In this document: one piece after another, positions 18,460 through 27,817 of the stretch
How positions within the stretch are numbered: position 1 is the first letter of the stretch
How the letters are laid out: every line of letters begins with the position of its first letter
The notes under the pieces: model-generated
What the model saw: the letters and a program-made list of their open reading frames with translations, nothing else
Database searches by the model: none
What the model was told of the DNA's origin: nothing
Translations under genes and position numbers: made by a program
Source of the DNA: Alphaproteobacteria bacterium
GTDB taxonomy: Bacteria; Pseudomonadota; Alphaproteobacteria; Rhizobiales; Beijerinckiaceae
Assembly: GCA_016870035.1 (NCBI GenBank)
Contig: VGCJ01000002.1
Location: 1 to 64,000, forward strand
DNA length: 64,000 nucleotides
Direction of reading: 5' to 3'

Positions 18460-20076
18460 CTATATTCGCGCCCGCAATTCTCGTCTTATAATCTTCCCCG
18501 TTGTGGTCATCGGTAAAGAATTAACAAATTCGATCTCGCGCGGATATTCATGCGCCGATAGTCGCTCTTTCACAAATTGTGCGATGTCGTTTTCAAGCGC
18601 GTCGCTCGGCATGAAATCTGGTCGCAAAACAACGAAGGCTTTTACGATTTCGGTCCTGAGCGCATCGGGCTTTCCGACAGCGGCAGCAAGCGCAATAGCG
18701 GGATGTTTGATGAGGCAATCCTCAATCTCGACCGGACCGATGCGATAGCTTGATGAGGTGATGACATCATCATCACGGCCGATGAATTTGATGTAGCCTT
18801 CATCATCCATCACGCCTTGATCGCCCGTCGTCATCCAGTCGCCAATGAATTTATCGTGGCTTGCCGCTTCACGGTTCCAATAGCCCAAAAACATCACCGG
18901 ATCAGGGCGTGCGATGGCGATCTGCCCCACTTCGCCGCGCTTACATTCTGTGCCGTCTTCATGAATGATCGCGACGCGGTGGCCCGGAACCGGTTTACCG
19001 ATAAAACCGAGCTTGACCATTGAGAGCGCGTTGCATGAACCGATAACGAGATTGCATTCGGTCTGCCCATAGGCTTCATTGATCGTGAGGCCCAATTCCT
19101 CACGCGCCCACAACAGAGTTTCAGCGCCGAGCGCCTCGCCGGCGGACGCAATGGTTCGCAAATTCAAATCATATTTCGCGCGCGGGTTTTTGACGGTGCG
19201 CAACATGCGCAACGCGGTTGGCGGCACAAAAATATTGCGGATCTTGAAATCCTGCATCAAGCGATAGGCTTCATCCGCATCGAATTTTTCAAACTTACGC
19301 GCGACAACCGGCACACCATGCGCAAGCGATGGCAATAGTCCGTTCAACAATCCGCCAGCCCATGCCCAATCCGCAGGCGTCCAAAGAAGATCATTCTCGC
19401 GCGGGAAAAATTCATGCACCAGCTCAAAACCCGGTAAATGACCTGGCAACACGCGATGCCCATGCAACGCGCCTTTTGGTTGGCCAGTTGTGCCCGATGT
19501 ATAAATCATCAAAGCCGGATCATCGGTGAATGTATCAAACGGTGAAAATTCACGAGAACAAGAAGCGAGCGCTTCATAAAAATCTTTCGCATCGCCTTCA
19601 TCGCCATCAACCGAAAGCAAAAATTTGAAATCGGGGAGTAGCTCTTTCGTGCTTCTTATTTTCTTCAAGCTCGCAGAATTGGTGATGAGCCCTGTCACAC
19701 CGGCATTATGCAAGCGATAAAGTAGCGCATCGACACCAAAGAGCACGGCGAGCGGCAAAGCCACCGCCCCAACCTTGTAAATCGCTATATGGCTCTCGGC
19801 GACTTCGCGCGATTGCGGCAGTAAAATCGCAATTCGTTCACCGCGCGTCACGCCGCTCTTCACAATAAAATTTGCAAGCTGATTGGAGCGTGTGCGTAAA
19901 TCTCCGAAGCTCACGCGATCAACACCACCCGAAGCATTGACATCAAGAAGCGCCAAGCGATCAGGATCACGCGCAGCCCACATATCGCACACAGCCACGC
20001 CGATATTGTAGCGCTCCGGTATATCCCACCGGAACGCCGCGCGCAGGCTCGCCTCATCAGAGCTGAAAGGAAGCAT
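18460..20076 (-). CDS. acyl-CoA synthetase (AMP-forming, medium-chain/ACSM-like)
   Basis: A 538-residue adenylate-forming ligase. The P-loop YTSGTTGQPKG lies near residue 194, NEAYGQTECNLVIG is A5, WMTTGDQGVMDDEGYIKFIG is A7, SSSYRIGPVEIE is A8 and the catalytic Lys is in TTTGKIIRRELR at the end. The A5 and A8 wording fits the acetyl/medium-chain (ACSM, PrpE-like) group. It should make an acyl-CoA from a short or medium carboxylic acid with ATP. It lies downstream of putR on the same strand with 88 bp between them. It is not closely related to the facing long-chain enzyme. Confidence 0.87.
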   Translation of the reverse strand: MLPFSSDEASLRAAFRWDIPERYNIGVAVCDMWAARDPDRLALLDVNASGGVDRVSFGDLRTRSNQLANFIVKSGVTRGERIAILLPQSREVAESHIAIYKVGAVALPLAVLFGVDALLYRLHNAGVTGLITNSASLKKIRSTKELLPDFKFLLSVDGDEGDAKDFYEALASCSREFSPFDTFTDDPALMIYTSGTTGQPKGALHGHRVLPGHLPGFELVHEFFPRENDLLWTPADWAWAGGLLNGLLPSLAHGVPVVARKFEKFDADEAYRLMQDFKIRNIFVPPTALRMLRTVKNPRAKYDLNLRTIASAGEALGAETLLWAREELGLTINEAYGQTECNLVIGSCNALSMVKLGFIGKPVPGHRVAIIHEDGTECKRGEVGQIAIARPDPVMFLGYWNREAASHDKFIGDWMTTGDQGVMDDEGYIKFIGRDDDVITSSSYRIGPVEIEDCLIKHPAIALAAAVGKPDALRTEIVKAFVVLRPDFMPSDALENDIAQFVKERLSAHEYPREIEFVNSLPMTTTGKIIRRELRARI

Positions 20077-20164
20077 CGTCTATGGGCCACTCAAGAAAAG
20101 CGCCGCATTTAGGCAGAGCGGGGCTCTTTTTGCAATGCAGCAAAAACCTAACCGCGCTCGGCAT

Positions 20165-20626
20165 TCAAACGGGCAGAGTCCCGTCCGATTTCACTTCTTC
20201 CATCACGGCAAAGGTCCGGCTCTCTTTCACGCCCGGCAGCGCCAAGAGCACGTCACCCAAGAAGCGGCGATAGGCCGCCATATCCTCAACGCGTGTCTTG
20301 ACGAGATAATCAAAGCCGCCCGCTACCATATGGCATTCCAGCACCTCGGGTGCGGTTTGAACAGCTTCGCTGAAGCGTGCGAACACATCGGGCGTTGTTT
20401 TATCGAGCGTGACCTCGACGAAAATCAAAAGACCTCGATCGAGTTTTTTCGGGTCGAGCATGGCGCGAAAGCCCATCACATAACCGTCTCGCAACAGACG
20501 TTTTACACGTTCGCTCGCGGCCGTCGGCGAAAGCCCAACTTTTTCAGCAAGATCGACGGTGGTGATACGGCCGTCCTCTTGCAGCAATTTCAGAATTTTC
20601 CGGTCAATCCGATCAAGATCCGACAT
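20165..20626 (-). CDS. putR: Lrp/AsnC-family regulator of proline catabolism
   Basis: A 153-residue regulator. An N-terminal winged helix-turn-helix at residues 3-60 (DRIDRKILKLLQEDGRIT, then LSPTAASERVKRLLRDGYV) is followed by the RAM/AsnC effector domain with MVAGGFDYLVKTRVEDMAAY. Divergence from putA across an AT-rich 121-bp gap is the classical arrangement of PutR in alphaproteobacteria, where it activates putA in response to proline and often represses itself. That identity is from context; the Lrp family assignment is certain. Confidence 0.9.
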   Translation of the reverse strand: MSDLDRIDRKILKLLQEDGRITTVDLAEKVGLSPTAASERVKRLLRDGYVMGFRAMLDPKKLDRGLLIFVEVTLDKTTPDVFARFSEAVQTAPEVLECHMVAGGFDYLVKTRVEDMAAYRRFLGDVLLALPGVKESRTFAVMEEVKSDGTLPV

Positions 20627-20747
20627 ATTCGCTAAATCCTATTAAAAATATAGTTATTTTATCTAATAATTAGAAAAATTTGCCAATTAAAACACTATAA
20701 ATTTTAAGTTATAGTGAAGAAATCAAATTCTGTGGAGAGTCGCTTTA
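20627..20747. promoter_or_regulatory. putR-putA divergent control region
   Basis: 121 bp, strikingly AT-rich compared with the genes either side, containing short imperfect inverted repeats such as AACTATA/TATAGT near 20692-20718 and runs like TATAGTTATTTTATCTAATAA. Lrp-family proteins bind bent AT-rich sites of this kind. Promoters for both genes must lie here, but I cannot place -10/-35 elements firmly. GTGGAGAG serves as the putA ribosome-binding site. Confidence 0.6.
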
Positions 20748-23700
20748 ATGACCTCTTTTGCACCATTCCGTACAGATTTCGCCCCCCGCGACGAGGAGAT
20801 CGCCGCGCGCTTGCTGCTGACGGCCACGATTTCTCCTGAAGCTGAAAAGCGCGTTGATCAATCAGCGAAGGGCTTGATCCATGCGATCCGTACCAAAACA
20901 TCGGGCCTCGGCGGTGTCGAGGAATTGCTGCGCGAATACTCGCTCTCCACGCCCGAAGGCCTTGCTTTGATGGTGCTCGCCGAAGCCCTCCTTCGTGTGC
21001 CGGATGCCGCGACTGCAGACAGTCTGATTGAAGATAAGCTCGGCCAAGGTGATTTCTTGAATCATGAAACGCAATCGGATGCGATTTTGGTGTCGGCGTC
21101 TGCGTGGGCTTTGGGCCTCACCGCGCGTGTCATTCAACCGGGTGAAACGCCAGAGAGCATGATCGGCAAACTCGTGAAGCGTTTGGGTCTGCCCACCGTG
21201 CGTACAGCCACGCGGCAGGTGATGCGCGTGCTCGGCAGTCATTTTGTGCTTGGGCAAACGATTGATGAAGCGCTTGAACGCGCGCGCTCCGGCGCGGGTA
21301 AACTCTTCCGTTATTCTTTCGATATGTTGGGCGAAGGCGCACGCACGCAAGAGGATGCGGATCGCTATGCCGCTTCATACAGCGCTGCGATTGCCGCTAT
21401 CGGCAAAGCGGCAGGTAATGAGCCTTTGCCAAATCGCCCTGGCATTTCGGTGAAACTCTCCGCACTTCATCCGCGCTATGAGTGGCTCTCGCGCGTACGC
21501 GTGATGTGCGAGCTTGTGCCGGTGCTTTTGCGCCTAGCACAAGAAGCCAAATCCTATGACCTGAATTTCACGGTCGATGCGGAAGAAGCGGATCGTCTTG
21601 AATTGTCACTTGATGTCATCGCTGCGATGTTTTCTGATCCGTCACTGGCGGGATGGGATGGCTTTGGCCTCGCGATTCAAGCCTATCAAAAGCGCGCGAT
21701 TGACGTGATCGACTGGATCGACAATCTCGCTGCACTTCACAACCGCCGTATGATGGTGCGGCTTGTGAAGGGTGCTTATTGGGATACGGAAGTCAAACGC
21801 GCGCAAGAGCGTGGACTTGATGATTATCCCGTCTTCACGCGTAAAGCGATGACCGATCTGAATTATATTGCGTGTGCGGAGCGTATGCTTAAAGCTCGGC
21901 CGCGTATTTATCCGCAATTTGCAACACATAATGCGTTAACGGTTGCCTCCATTCTGGAACGTGCAGGCGGCGTTGAGGGACTTGAGTTTCAACGTCTGCA
22001 TGGCATGGGCGATACGCTCTATCAGCATCTTTTGAATGAGCGTGAAAATTTGGCATGTCGCACTTATGCACCCGTTGGAGGGCATTCCGATTTGCTTGCC
22101 TATCTTGTGCGCCGCTTGCTTGAGAATGGCGCGAATTCTTCTTTCGTGTCCGTTGCAGCCGATCCGAATGTTTCTGCTGAAACCTTGCTCACGCGTCCTC
22201 AAAATATCATTGGCAATGCAGGTGCCGCACGTCATCCGAAATTACCGATGCCTTCGGATATCTACGCGCCAAAGCGTCTTAATTCGCGCGGTGTCGAACT
22301 CGGTCACGCGGCAACGCTTGAAGCGCTGATGGCGGAAATCAAATCAGCTTCAGCCACAAAAATTGTTGCGGCACCAAAGATCGATGGTGAAGGCTTTGTG
22401 CGCTCAACGCGGGCCATCATGTCTCCGATTGATCGCACCACCCTTGTTGGTCATGTCAGCGAAGCGGATGTGACGCTCGCCGTGAAAGCGATGAAAGCCG
22501 CAAAGCGCGGTTACCGTGCATGGGATCGTACGCCTGCGGCGACACGTGCCGCAGCACTAGAAAAGGCTGCCGATGCGCTTGAAGCGCAACGCGGTTTGTT
22601 TTTGCATCTTCTGCAAGTTGAAGCCGGCAAGACAATTGACGACGCGCTCGCAGAGCTGCGCGAAGCGGTTGATTTTTGTCGCTTCTATGCAGCAGAAGCG
22701 CGCGCGATTTGCGGAGAAGGTGAAGCGCTGCCGGGCCCCACGGGGGAAGACAATCGTCTCATCCGTCGTGGACGCGGTGTGTTTGTTTGTATCAGCCCAT
22801 GGAATTTTCCGCTTGCGATATTCTTGGGCCAAATCACAGCCGCGCTTGCGGCTGGTAATGCGGTCGTTGCAAAGCCTGCGGAACAAACGCCGCTTATCGC
22901 GTTTGAAGCGATACGCGTGTTGCATGTATCAGGCGTACCAACATCTGCATTACACTTTGTGCCAGGTTCAGGAGATACGGGCGCCGCACTCACATCGCAT
23001 GCGCTTGTTGGCGGTGTCGCGTTTACGGGTTCGACAGAAACCGCATGGCGCATCAACCGCACGCTTGCGGCAAAAGAAGGTCCCATCGTTCCGTTGATTG
23101 CAGAAACCGGCGGCATCAATGCGATGATTGTTGATGCCACCGCTCTGCCGGAACAAGTCTCCGACGATGTTGTGATGTCGGCGTTCCGCTCGGCAGGGCA
23201 ACGCTGCTCGGCTTTGCGCCTTCTGTGCGTGCAAGATGATGTTGCCGACAAGATGATCACGATGATCAAAGGTGCTGCTGAAGAATTAAAACTTGGTGAT
23301 CCGCGTGACACATCGGTTCATATCGGCCCCGTGATTGATGCGGAAGCGAAAGCCAATCTCGATGCGCATATTGCGACTATGACGAAGACTGCTAAAACAC
23401 ATTATTCTGTTAAAGCATCCACACAGGGCACTTTCGTCGCGCCGCATATGTTTGAGGTGAAATCCGTGAGTGATGTGAAGCACGAAGTGTTTGGCCCAAT
23501 CCTTCACATTGTGCGTTGGAAATCGGGCGGGCTCACAGAGCTTCTCGATCAGATCGACGCACTCGGTTACGGTCTTACACTTGGCGTGCATACGCGTATC
23601 GATGCCGTGCGGGACGAAGTTGTTGATCGGCTTGATGCCGGCAATTGCTATATCAACCGCAATATGATCGGCGCGGTTGTCGGCACACAGCCCTTCGGCG

Positions 23701-23834
23701 GCTCGCGGCTTTCCGGTACAGGCCCCAAAGCGGGCGGGCCGGATTATCTGCGTCGCTTCACGTTGGAACAGACGGTTACGGTCAACACCGCCGCCGCGGG
23801 CGGTAATGCCAGCCTGATCGCGATGGGGGAGTGA
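20748..23834 (+). CDS. putA: bifunctional proline dehydrogenase / L-glutamate gamma-semialdehyde dehydrogenase
   Basis: A 1028-residue PutA that oxidises proline to glutamate in two steps, with FAD and then NAD. The proline dehydrogenase barrel (RPGISVKLSALHPRYEW, MMVRLVKGAYWDTE, FATHNALTV, RLHGMGDTLYQ) occupies roughly residues 130-440. The aldehyde dehydrogenase follows from about 540 with ISPWNFPLAIF, AETGGINAMIV (general base Glu) and catalytic Cys near 820 in SAGQRCSALR. There is no N-terminal ribbon-helix-helix domain and no long C-terminal extension, so this is the short bifunctional type that depends on a separate regulator, here putR. A hairpin followed by T residues ends the transcript. 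Confidence 0.96.
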   Translation: MTSFAPFRTDFAPRDEEIAARLLLTATISPEAEKRVDQSAKGLIHAIRTKTSGLGGVEELLREYSLSTPEGLALMVLAEALLRVPDAATADSLIEDKLGQGDFLNHETQSDAILVSASAWALGLTARVIQPGETPESMIGKLVKRLGLPTVRTATRQVMRVLGSHFVLGQTIDEALERARSGAGKLFRYSFDMLGEGARTQEDADRYAASYSAAIAAIGKAAGNEPLPNRPGISVKLSALHPRYEWLSRVRVMCELVPVLLRLAQEAKSYDLNFTVDAEEADRLELSLDVIAAMFSDPSLAGWDGFGLAIQAYQKRAIDVIDWIDNLAALHNRRMMVRLVKGAYWDTEVKRAQERGLDDYPVFTRKAMTDLNYIACAERMLKARPRIYPQFATHNALTVASILERAGGVEGLEFQRLHGMGDTLYQHLLNERENLACRTYAPVGGHSDLLAYLVRRLLENGANSSFVSVAADPNVSAETLLTRPQNIIGNAGAARHPKLPMPSDIYAPKRLNSRGVELGHAATLEALMAEIKSASATKIVAAPKIDGEGFVRSTRAIMSPIDRTTLVGHVSEADVTLAVKAMKAAKRGYRAWDRTPAATRAAALEKAADALEAQRGLFLHLLQVEAGKTIDDALAELREAVDFCRFYAAEARAICGEGEALPGPTGEDNRLIRRGRGVFVCISPWNFPLAIFLGQITAALAAGNAVVAKPAEQTPLIAFEAIRVLHVSGVPTSALHFVPGSGDTGAALTSHALVGGVAFTGSTETAWRINRTLAAKEGPIVPLIAETGGINAMIVDATALPEQVSDDVVMSAFRSAGQRCSALRLLCVQDDVADKMITMIKGAAEELKLGDPRDTSVHIGPVIDAEAKANLDAHIATMTKTAKTHYSVKASTQGTFVAPHMFEVKSVSDVKHEVFGPILHIVRWKSGGLTELLDQIDALGYGLTLGVHTRIDAVRDEVVDRLDAGNCYINRNMIGAVVGTQPFGGSRLSGTGPKAGGPDYLRRFTLEQTVTVNTAAAGGNASLIAMGE

Positions 23835-23848
23835 GGCAATGATTTTCC

Positions 23849-23882
23849 GTGCCCCTCGACTCGACAGGGGCGGGGTTTTTCT
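23849..23882 (+). terminator. putA terminator
   Basis: GCCCCT (23851-23856) pairs with AGGGGC (23866-23871), followed after GGGG by TTTTT (23876-23880). It stands 15 bp after the putA stop. This is a good Rho-independent form, though the stem is short. Confidence 0.65.
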
Positions 23883-23889
23883 GTATTGA

Positions 23890-23936
23890 CCCCCCTTCAA
23901 CTCACAACAGCGCGCCGAAACGCTGGTTTGAGGGGG
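23890..23936 (+). promoter_or_regulatory. hairpin in the rplS leader
   Basis: CCCCC-T-TCAA near 23890 pairs with TTGAGGGGG near 23936 with one bulged base. An inner CAGCG/CGCTG stem can form within the loop. It stands about 100 bases before rplS, next to the palindromic element at 23943-23992. It may be a leader structure for L19 synthesis or simply part of a repeat. Confidence 0.4.
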
Positions 23937-23942
23937 TTTCTG

Positions 23943-23992
23943 GGGCATCATCCCGAAAAGTTGATCTCGGTTTTTAGGCCAAGATGATGCCC
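23943..23992. repeat. palindromic element in the rplS 5' region
   Basis: GGGCATCATC (23943-23952) and GATGATGCCC (23983-23992) are perfect inverted arms. The interior carries CCCGAAAAGTTG and CTCGGTTTTTAGG, themselves roughly complementary (CCGA/TCGG). The wording closely resembles the dispersed Hyphomicrobiales palindrome I know as GCATCATC-CCGAAAAGTG-...-CCGGTTTTCGG-...-GATGATGC, which is good evidence for the host lineage. Confidence 0.65.
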
Positions 23993-24036
23993 AAAACGAC
24001 AGAAAAACCATTAAATCCATACGGCAGGAGATCAAA

Positions 24037-24423
24037 ATGGATATTATCCAGCAGCTCGAGAAAGAGCAGGCTGAAAAGCTCGCCGCCGCCCGTCTGATTC
24101 CGGATTTTGAGCCCGGTGATACAGTTCAGGTCAATGTAAAGGTTGTTGAAGGCGACCGTACCCGCGTGCAGGCCTACGAAGGCGTGTGCATCGCGCGTAA
24201 CGGCGGCGGCATCAATGAGACCTTCACGGTTCGGAAGATTTCGTATGGCGAAGGTGTCGAGCGCGTCTTCCCGATCTATTCGCCGCTGATCGACTCGATC
24301 AAGGTGATCCGTCGCGGTAAAGTCCGTCGCGCGAAGCTTTATTATCTGCGTGACCGTCGCGGCAAATCGGCCCGTATCGTCGAGCGTAAGACCGGTCACG
24401 GCACGGAGCAGTCGGAAGGCTGA
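24037..24423 (+). CDS. rplS: 50S ribosomal protein L19
   Basis: A 128-residue basic protein with the L19 landmarks: an N-terminal [11 protein letters not shown] helix, [20 protein letters not shown], the [20 protein letters not shown] core, [15 protein letters not shown] and the Lys/Arg-rich [20 protein letters not shown]19 lies at the interface of the 30S and 50S subunits. The alphaproteobacterial form carries the extra C-terminal tail seen here ([10 protein letters not shown]). GGCAGGAGATC precedes the ATG. It is the first gene after putA and is separated from leuC by 142 bp. Confidence 0.97.
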   Translation: MDIIQQLEKEQAEKLAAARLIPDFEPGDTVQVNVKVVEGDRTRVQAYEGVCIARNGGGINETFTVRKISYGEGVERVFPIYSPLIDSIKVIRRGKVRRAKLYYLRDRRGKSARIVERKTGHGTEQSEG

Positions 24424-24460
24424 TCCTGTGGCCGTTAAGGTCCTTAGACGAGTTTTTGCG

Positions 24461-24495
24461 GGCGCGGCCGGATAACGTCGCGCCTTTGCCGTTTT
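24461..24495 (+). terminator. candidate rplS terminator
   Basis: GGCGCG (24461-24466) pairs with CGCGCC (24479-24484), followed by TTTGCCGTTTTT. It lies 40 bases after the rplS stop and 80 bases before leuC. The T tract is interrupted, so efficiency is uncertain. Confidence 0.4.
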
Positions 24496-24565
24496 TAACC
24501 TTTAGGTTTTGATCGCTAACTTTGATCCGGTTGATCCGGTCGTCAGTCGCAGGAAGAACAATCCG

Positions 24566-25981
24566 ATGGTTCACGCCGCAGCGCCCCGCACTCTCTATGA
24601 TAAAATCTGGGACGACCATGTCGTCGACACGCAGCCGGATGGCACATGCCTTCTCTATATTGATCGCCATCTCGTTCATGAAGTGACGAGCCCACAGGCT
24701 TTCGAAGGTCTGCGCATGGCGAAGCGCAAAGTGCGCGCGCCACAAAAGACGCTCGCTGTTGTCGATCACAATGTGCCGACAACCGATCGCTCAAAAGGCA
24801 TTGATGATCCAGAGTCGCGCACGCAAGTGGAAACGCTCGCCGAGAATGCACGTGAGTTTGGCATCGAATACTACGACGAACTCGACAAGCGTCAGGGTGT
24901 CGTGCACATCGTCGGCCCCGAGCAAGGCTTCACGCTGCCCGGCACGACGATTGTCTGTGGCGATAGCCATACATCGACGCATGGCGCATTCGGCGCGCTC
25001 GCGCATGGCATTGGTACGTCGGAAGTCGAGCATGTGCTCGCGACGCAAACGCTAATTCAGAAAAAAGCGAAGAACATGCGCATCATAGTTGACGGCAAAT
25101 TGCCGGTAGGTGTGACAGCGAAAGACATCATTCTCGCGGTCATCGGTGAAATTGGCACGGCCGGTGGCACAGGTCATGTGATGGAATATGAAGGCGATGC
25201 GATCCGCGCGCTCTCCATGGAAGGCCGCATGACGATCTGCAACATGTCGATTGAAGGCGGTGCGCGTGCTGGTCTTGTTGCCCCCGATCAGAAGACATTC
25301 GATTATCTCAAAGACCGTCCGAAAGCGCCGAAGGGCATGGCGTGGGATATGGCGATGAAATATTGGGAAACGCTTGTGACAGACGCAGGCGCGCATTTTG
25401 ATCGTGAAGTGAAATTGGATGCCGCCAATCTGCCACCCATTGTGACATGGGGTACTTCGCCGGAAGACGTTGTGTCGATCACGGGCACAGTGCCGATGCC
25501 CTCCGCCGCGCCAAGCGAACAGAAGAAAGCCGCCATTCAACGAGCACTCGATTATATGGGCTTGAAGGGTGGCGAGAAGATCACCGACATTAAGCTTGAT
25601 CGCGTCTTTATCGGCTCATGTACAAATGGCCGTATTGAAGACCTGCGCACTGTTGCAAAGGCTGTCGAAGGCAAGAAGGTGGCTTCAACCGTGAGCGCGA
25701 TGATCGTGCCGGGTTCTGGCCTTGTAAAGCAACAGGCAGAAGAGGAAGGCCTCGACAAGATTTTCAAAGTGGCTGGTTTTGATTGGCGCGAGCCGGGCTG
25801 CTCCATGTGCCTGGCGATGAATGCCGACAAACTTGCACCGGGCGAGCGTTGCGCATCAACATCAAATCGCAATTTCGAAGGTCGTCAGGGCTTTAAAGGG
25901 CGGACGCATCTCGTGTCGCCTGTCATGGCTGCTGCTGCAGCGATTGAAGGACACTTCGTCGATGTACGGAAATGGGTTTAA
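24566..25981 (+). CDS. leuC: 3-isopropylmalate dehydratase large subunit
   Basis: A 471-residue aconitase-family subunit that isomerises 2- to 3-isopropylmalate in leucine synthesis together with LeuD. Cluster ligands are Cys at about 352 ([12 protein letters not shown]) and the pair in CSMC at about 412 and 415. [19 protein letters not shown] and [10 protein letters not shown] are family hallmarks. The ATG at 24566 has AGGAAG ten bases upstream and starts [15 protein letters not shown], as other LeuC proteins do; an in-frame start 57 bp upstream adds sequence that does not fit. It is the first gene of leuC-leuD-leuB. Confidence 0.97.
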   Translation: MVHAAAPRTLYDKIWDDHVVDTQPDGTCLLYIDRHLVHEVTSPQAFEGLRMAKRKVRAPQKTLAVVDHNVPTTDRSKGIDDPESRTQVETLAENAREFGIEYYDELDKRQGVVHIVGPEQGFTLPGTTIVCGDSHTSTHGAFGALAHGIGTSEVEHVLATQTLIQKKAKNMRIIVDGKLPVGVTAKDIILAVIGEIGTAGGTGHVMEYEGDAIRALSMEGRMTICNMSIEGGARAGLVAPDQKTFDYLKDRPKAPKGMAWDMAMKYWETLVTDAGAHFDREVKLDAANLPPIVTWGTSPEDVVSITGTVPMPSAAPSEQKKAAIQRALDYMGLKGGEKITDIKLDRVFIGSCTNGRIEDLRTVAKAVEGKKVASTVSAMIVPGSGLVKQQAEEEGLDKIFKVAGFDWREPGCSMCLAMNADKLAPGERCASTSNRNFEGRQGFKGRTHLVSPVMAAAAAIEGHFVDVRKWV

Positions 25982-26021
25982 GCGATTTCAACTTTTCTTT
26001 TTTTGAAACGAGTTCACTGAT

Positions 26022-26627
26022 ATGCAGGCTTTTAAAACTCTAACCGGCGTCGCTGCTCCGCTCGACATTATGAATGTCGATACGGATATGATCATCCCGA
26101 AGCAATATCTGAAAACAATCAAGCGGACGGGCTTGGGTACCGGCCTCTTCTCGGAAATGCGCTACAAGGAAGATGGCTCGGATAATCCGGATTTCGTGTT
26201 GAACAAACCCGCCTATCGCAAGGCGGAGATCCTCGTCGCTGGTGATAATTTCGGCTGCGGTTCCTCGCGCGAACATGCACCTTGGGCGCTTCTCGATTTT
26301 GGCATTCGGTGTGTGATCTCCACAAGCTTCGCAGATATTTTTTATAATAACTGTTTCAAGAACGGCATTCTGCCGATCACGGTTTTCCAAGCTGATCTCG
26401 ACAAGCTTATCGATGATGCTCGTCGTGGTGCGAATGCGACGATGACGATTGATCTTCCCGCGCAGGAAATTCGTGGACCAGATGGCGGCGTTGTGAGATT
26501 TGAAATTGATGCCTTTCGCAAGCACTGTCTGATCAATGGTCTCGACGATATCGGACTCACAATGGAAAAGGCGAATGCGATTGCTGATTTCGAAAAGCAA
26601 AATGCAAACGCGCGACCTTGGGCTTAA
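26022..26627 (+). CDS. leuD: 3-isopropylmalate dehydratase small subunit
   Basis: A 201-residue swivel-domain subunit that completes the LeuCD isopropylmalate isomerase. It opens [21 protein letters not shown] and has the conserved [22 protein letters not shown] loop region (residues about 71-92, which closes over the cluster) and [13 protein letters not shown]. It lies 40 bp after leuC on the same strand, so stoichiometric co-expression is likely. The length is normal for the proteobacterial LeuD1 type. Confidence 0.97.
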   Translation: MQAFKTLTGVAAPLDIMNVDTDMIIPKQYLKTIKRTGLGTGLFSEMRYKEDGSDNPDFVLNKPAYRKAEILVAGDNFGCGSSREHAPWALLDFGIRCVISTSFADIFYNNCFKNGILPITVFQADLDKLIDDARRGANATMTIDLPAQEIRGPDGGVVRFEIDAFRKHCLINGLDDIGLTMEKANAIADFEKQNANARPWA

Positions 26628-26693
26628 TCTAAATTTTGTTCTTTCTCTTCGCGCCGCCTGATCTGGGCGGCGTTCTTCTTCAAAAGGTGCAGC

Positions 26694-27806
26694 ATGGCGA
26701 CGCAAAAACTGCTTCTTCTCCCTGGTGACGGTATTGGTCCGGAAGTGATGACGGAAGTCGAGAAACTCATCACATGGATGAACAAGACAGGGATGGGTTC
26801 GTTTGAAACAGAACGCGATCTTGTCGGCGGCTCAGCCTATGATGCGCATAAGGTTGCGATCACAGATGCAGCAATGAAACTCGCACATGAATCGGATGCG
26901 GTTGTGTTCGGTGCGGTCGGTGGCCCGAAATGGGACAAGATGCCTTATGAAGCACGTCCCGAAGCGGGTCTTCTCCGTTTGCGCAAAGAGCTTGAGCTTT
27001 TTGCCAATTTGCGTCCAGCCATTTGCTATCCTGCGCTTGCGGATGCGTCCTCACTGAAACGTGATCTCGTTGAAGGTCTTGATATCGTCATCGTACGCGA
27101 ATTGACGGGCGGTGTGTATTTCGGCGAACCGAAAGAAATCGTCACGCTTGAGAATGGCGAGAAGCGCGGCGTTGATACACAAGTTTACACGACACATGAG
27201 ATCGAGCGCATTGGTCGCGTTGCATTTGAAATGGCCCGCAAGCGCAAGAACAAAGTGACTTCGTCTGAAAAGCGCAATGTTATGCGTTCGGGCGTGTTGT
27301 GGCATGAAGTGATGTCGGCACTCCATAAGCGTGAATATCCAGATGTGATGCTGGAGCACCAACTTGCCGATGCGCTCGGCATGCAGTTGGTGCGTTGGCC
27401 AAAACAATTCGACGTGATCGTCACAGACAATCTCTTTGGCGATATGCTTTCAGACGTTGCCGCTATGCTCACGGGTTCGCTCGGTATGTTGCCGTCAGCG
27501 GCGCTTGGTGCAACCAATGAGAAGACTGGCAAGCGTAAGGCGATGTATGAGCCTGTGCATGGCTCAGCGCCTGACATTACTGGCAAAGGCATGGCCAATC
27601 CGATTGCGATGTTTGGCTCTTTTGCCATGACATTGCGTTACTCTTTCGGCATGACAGAGGCAGCCGACAAGTTAGAGAAGGCGATTTCTGATGTGCTCGA
27701 TCAAGGGTTGCGCACGAAGGATATCGCTGCTGCAGGTCAAAACGCTGTGAGCACCGCTGAAATGGGTCAAGCCATTCTTAAGCAATTACAGAAGATCGCA
27801 GGCTAA
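26694..27806 (+). CDS. leuB: 3-isopropylmalate dehydrogenase
   Basis: A 370-residue NAD-dependent decarboxylating dehydrogenase for the third step of leucine synthesis. It starts [15 protein letters not shown] and contains [14 protein letters not shown] (substrate Arg residues), [12 protein letters not shown], the [19 protein letters not shown] metal-site segment and [15 protein letters not shown]. All active-site landmarks are intact. It follows leuD after 66 bp, with AAAGGTGCAGC upstream. leuA is not in the window. Confidence 0.97.
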   Translation: MATQKLLLLPGDGIGPEVMTEVEKLITWMNKTGMGSFETERDLVGGSAYDAHKVAITDAAMKLAHESDAVVFGAVGGPKWDKMPYEARPEAGLLRLRKELELFANLRPAICYPALADASSLKRDLVEGLDIVIVRELTGGVYFGEPKEIVTLENGEKRGVDTQVYTTHEIERIGRVAFEMARKRKNKVTSSEKRNVMRSGVLWHEVMSALHKREYPDVMLEHQLADALGMQLVRWPKQFDVIVTDNLFGDMLSDVAAMLTGSLGMLPSAALGATNEKTGKRKAMYEPVHGSAPDITGKGMANPIAMFGSFAMTLRYSFGMTEAADKLEKAISDVLDQGLRTKDIAAAGQNAVSTAEMGQAILKQLQKIAG

Positions 27807-27817
27807 GGAATTCGACG

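Noticed and set aside
24424-24565. Leucine-rich attenuator peptide before leuC
   Set aside because: No short frame with a run of Leu codons was found; the region contains only a terminator-like hairpin and a short GATCCGGT direct repeat.
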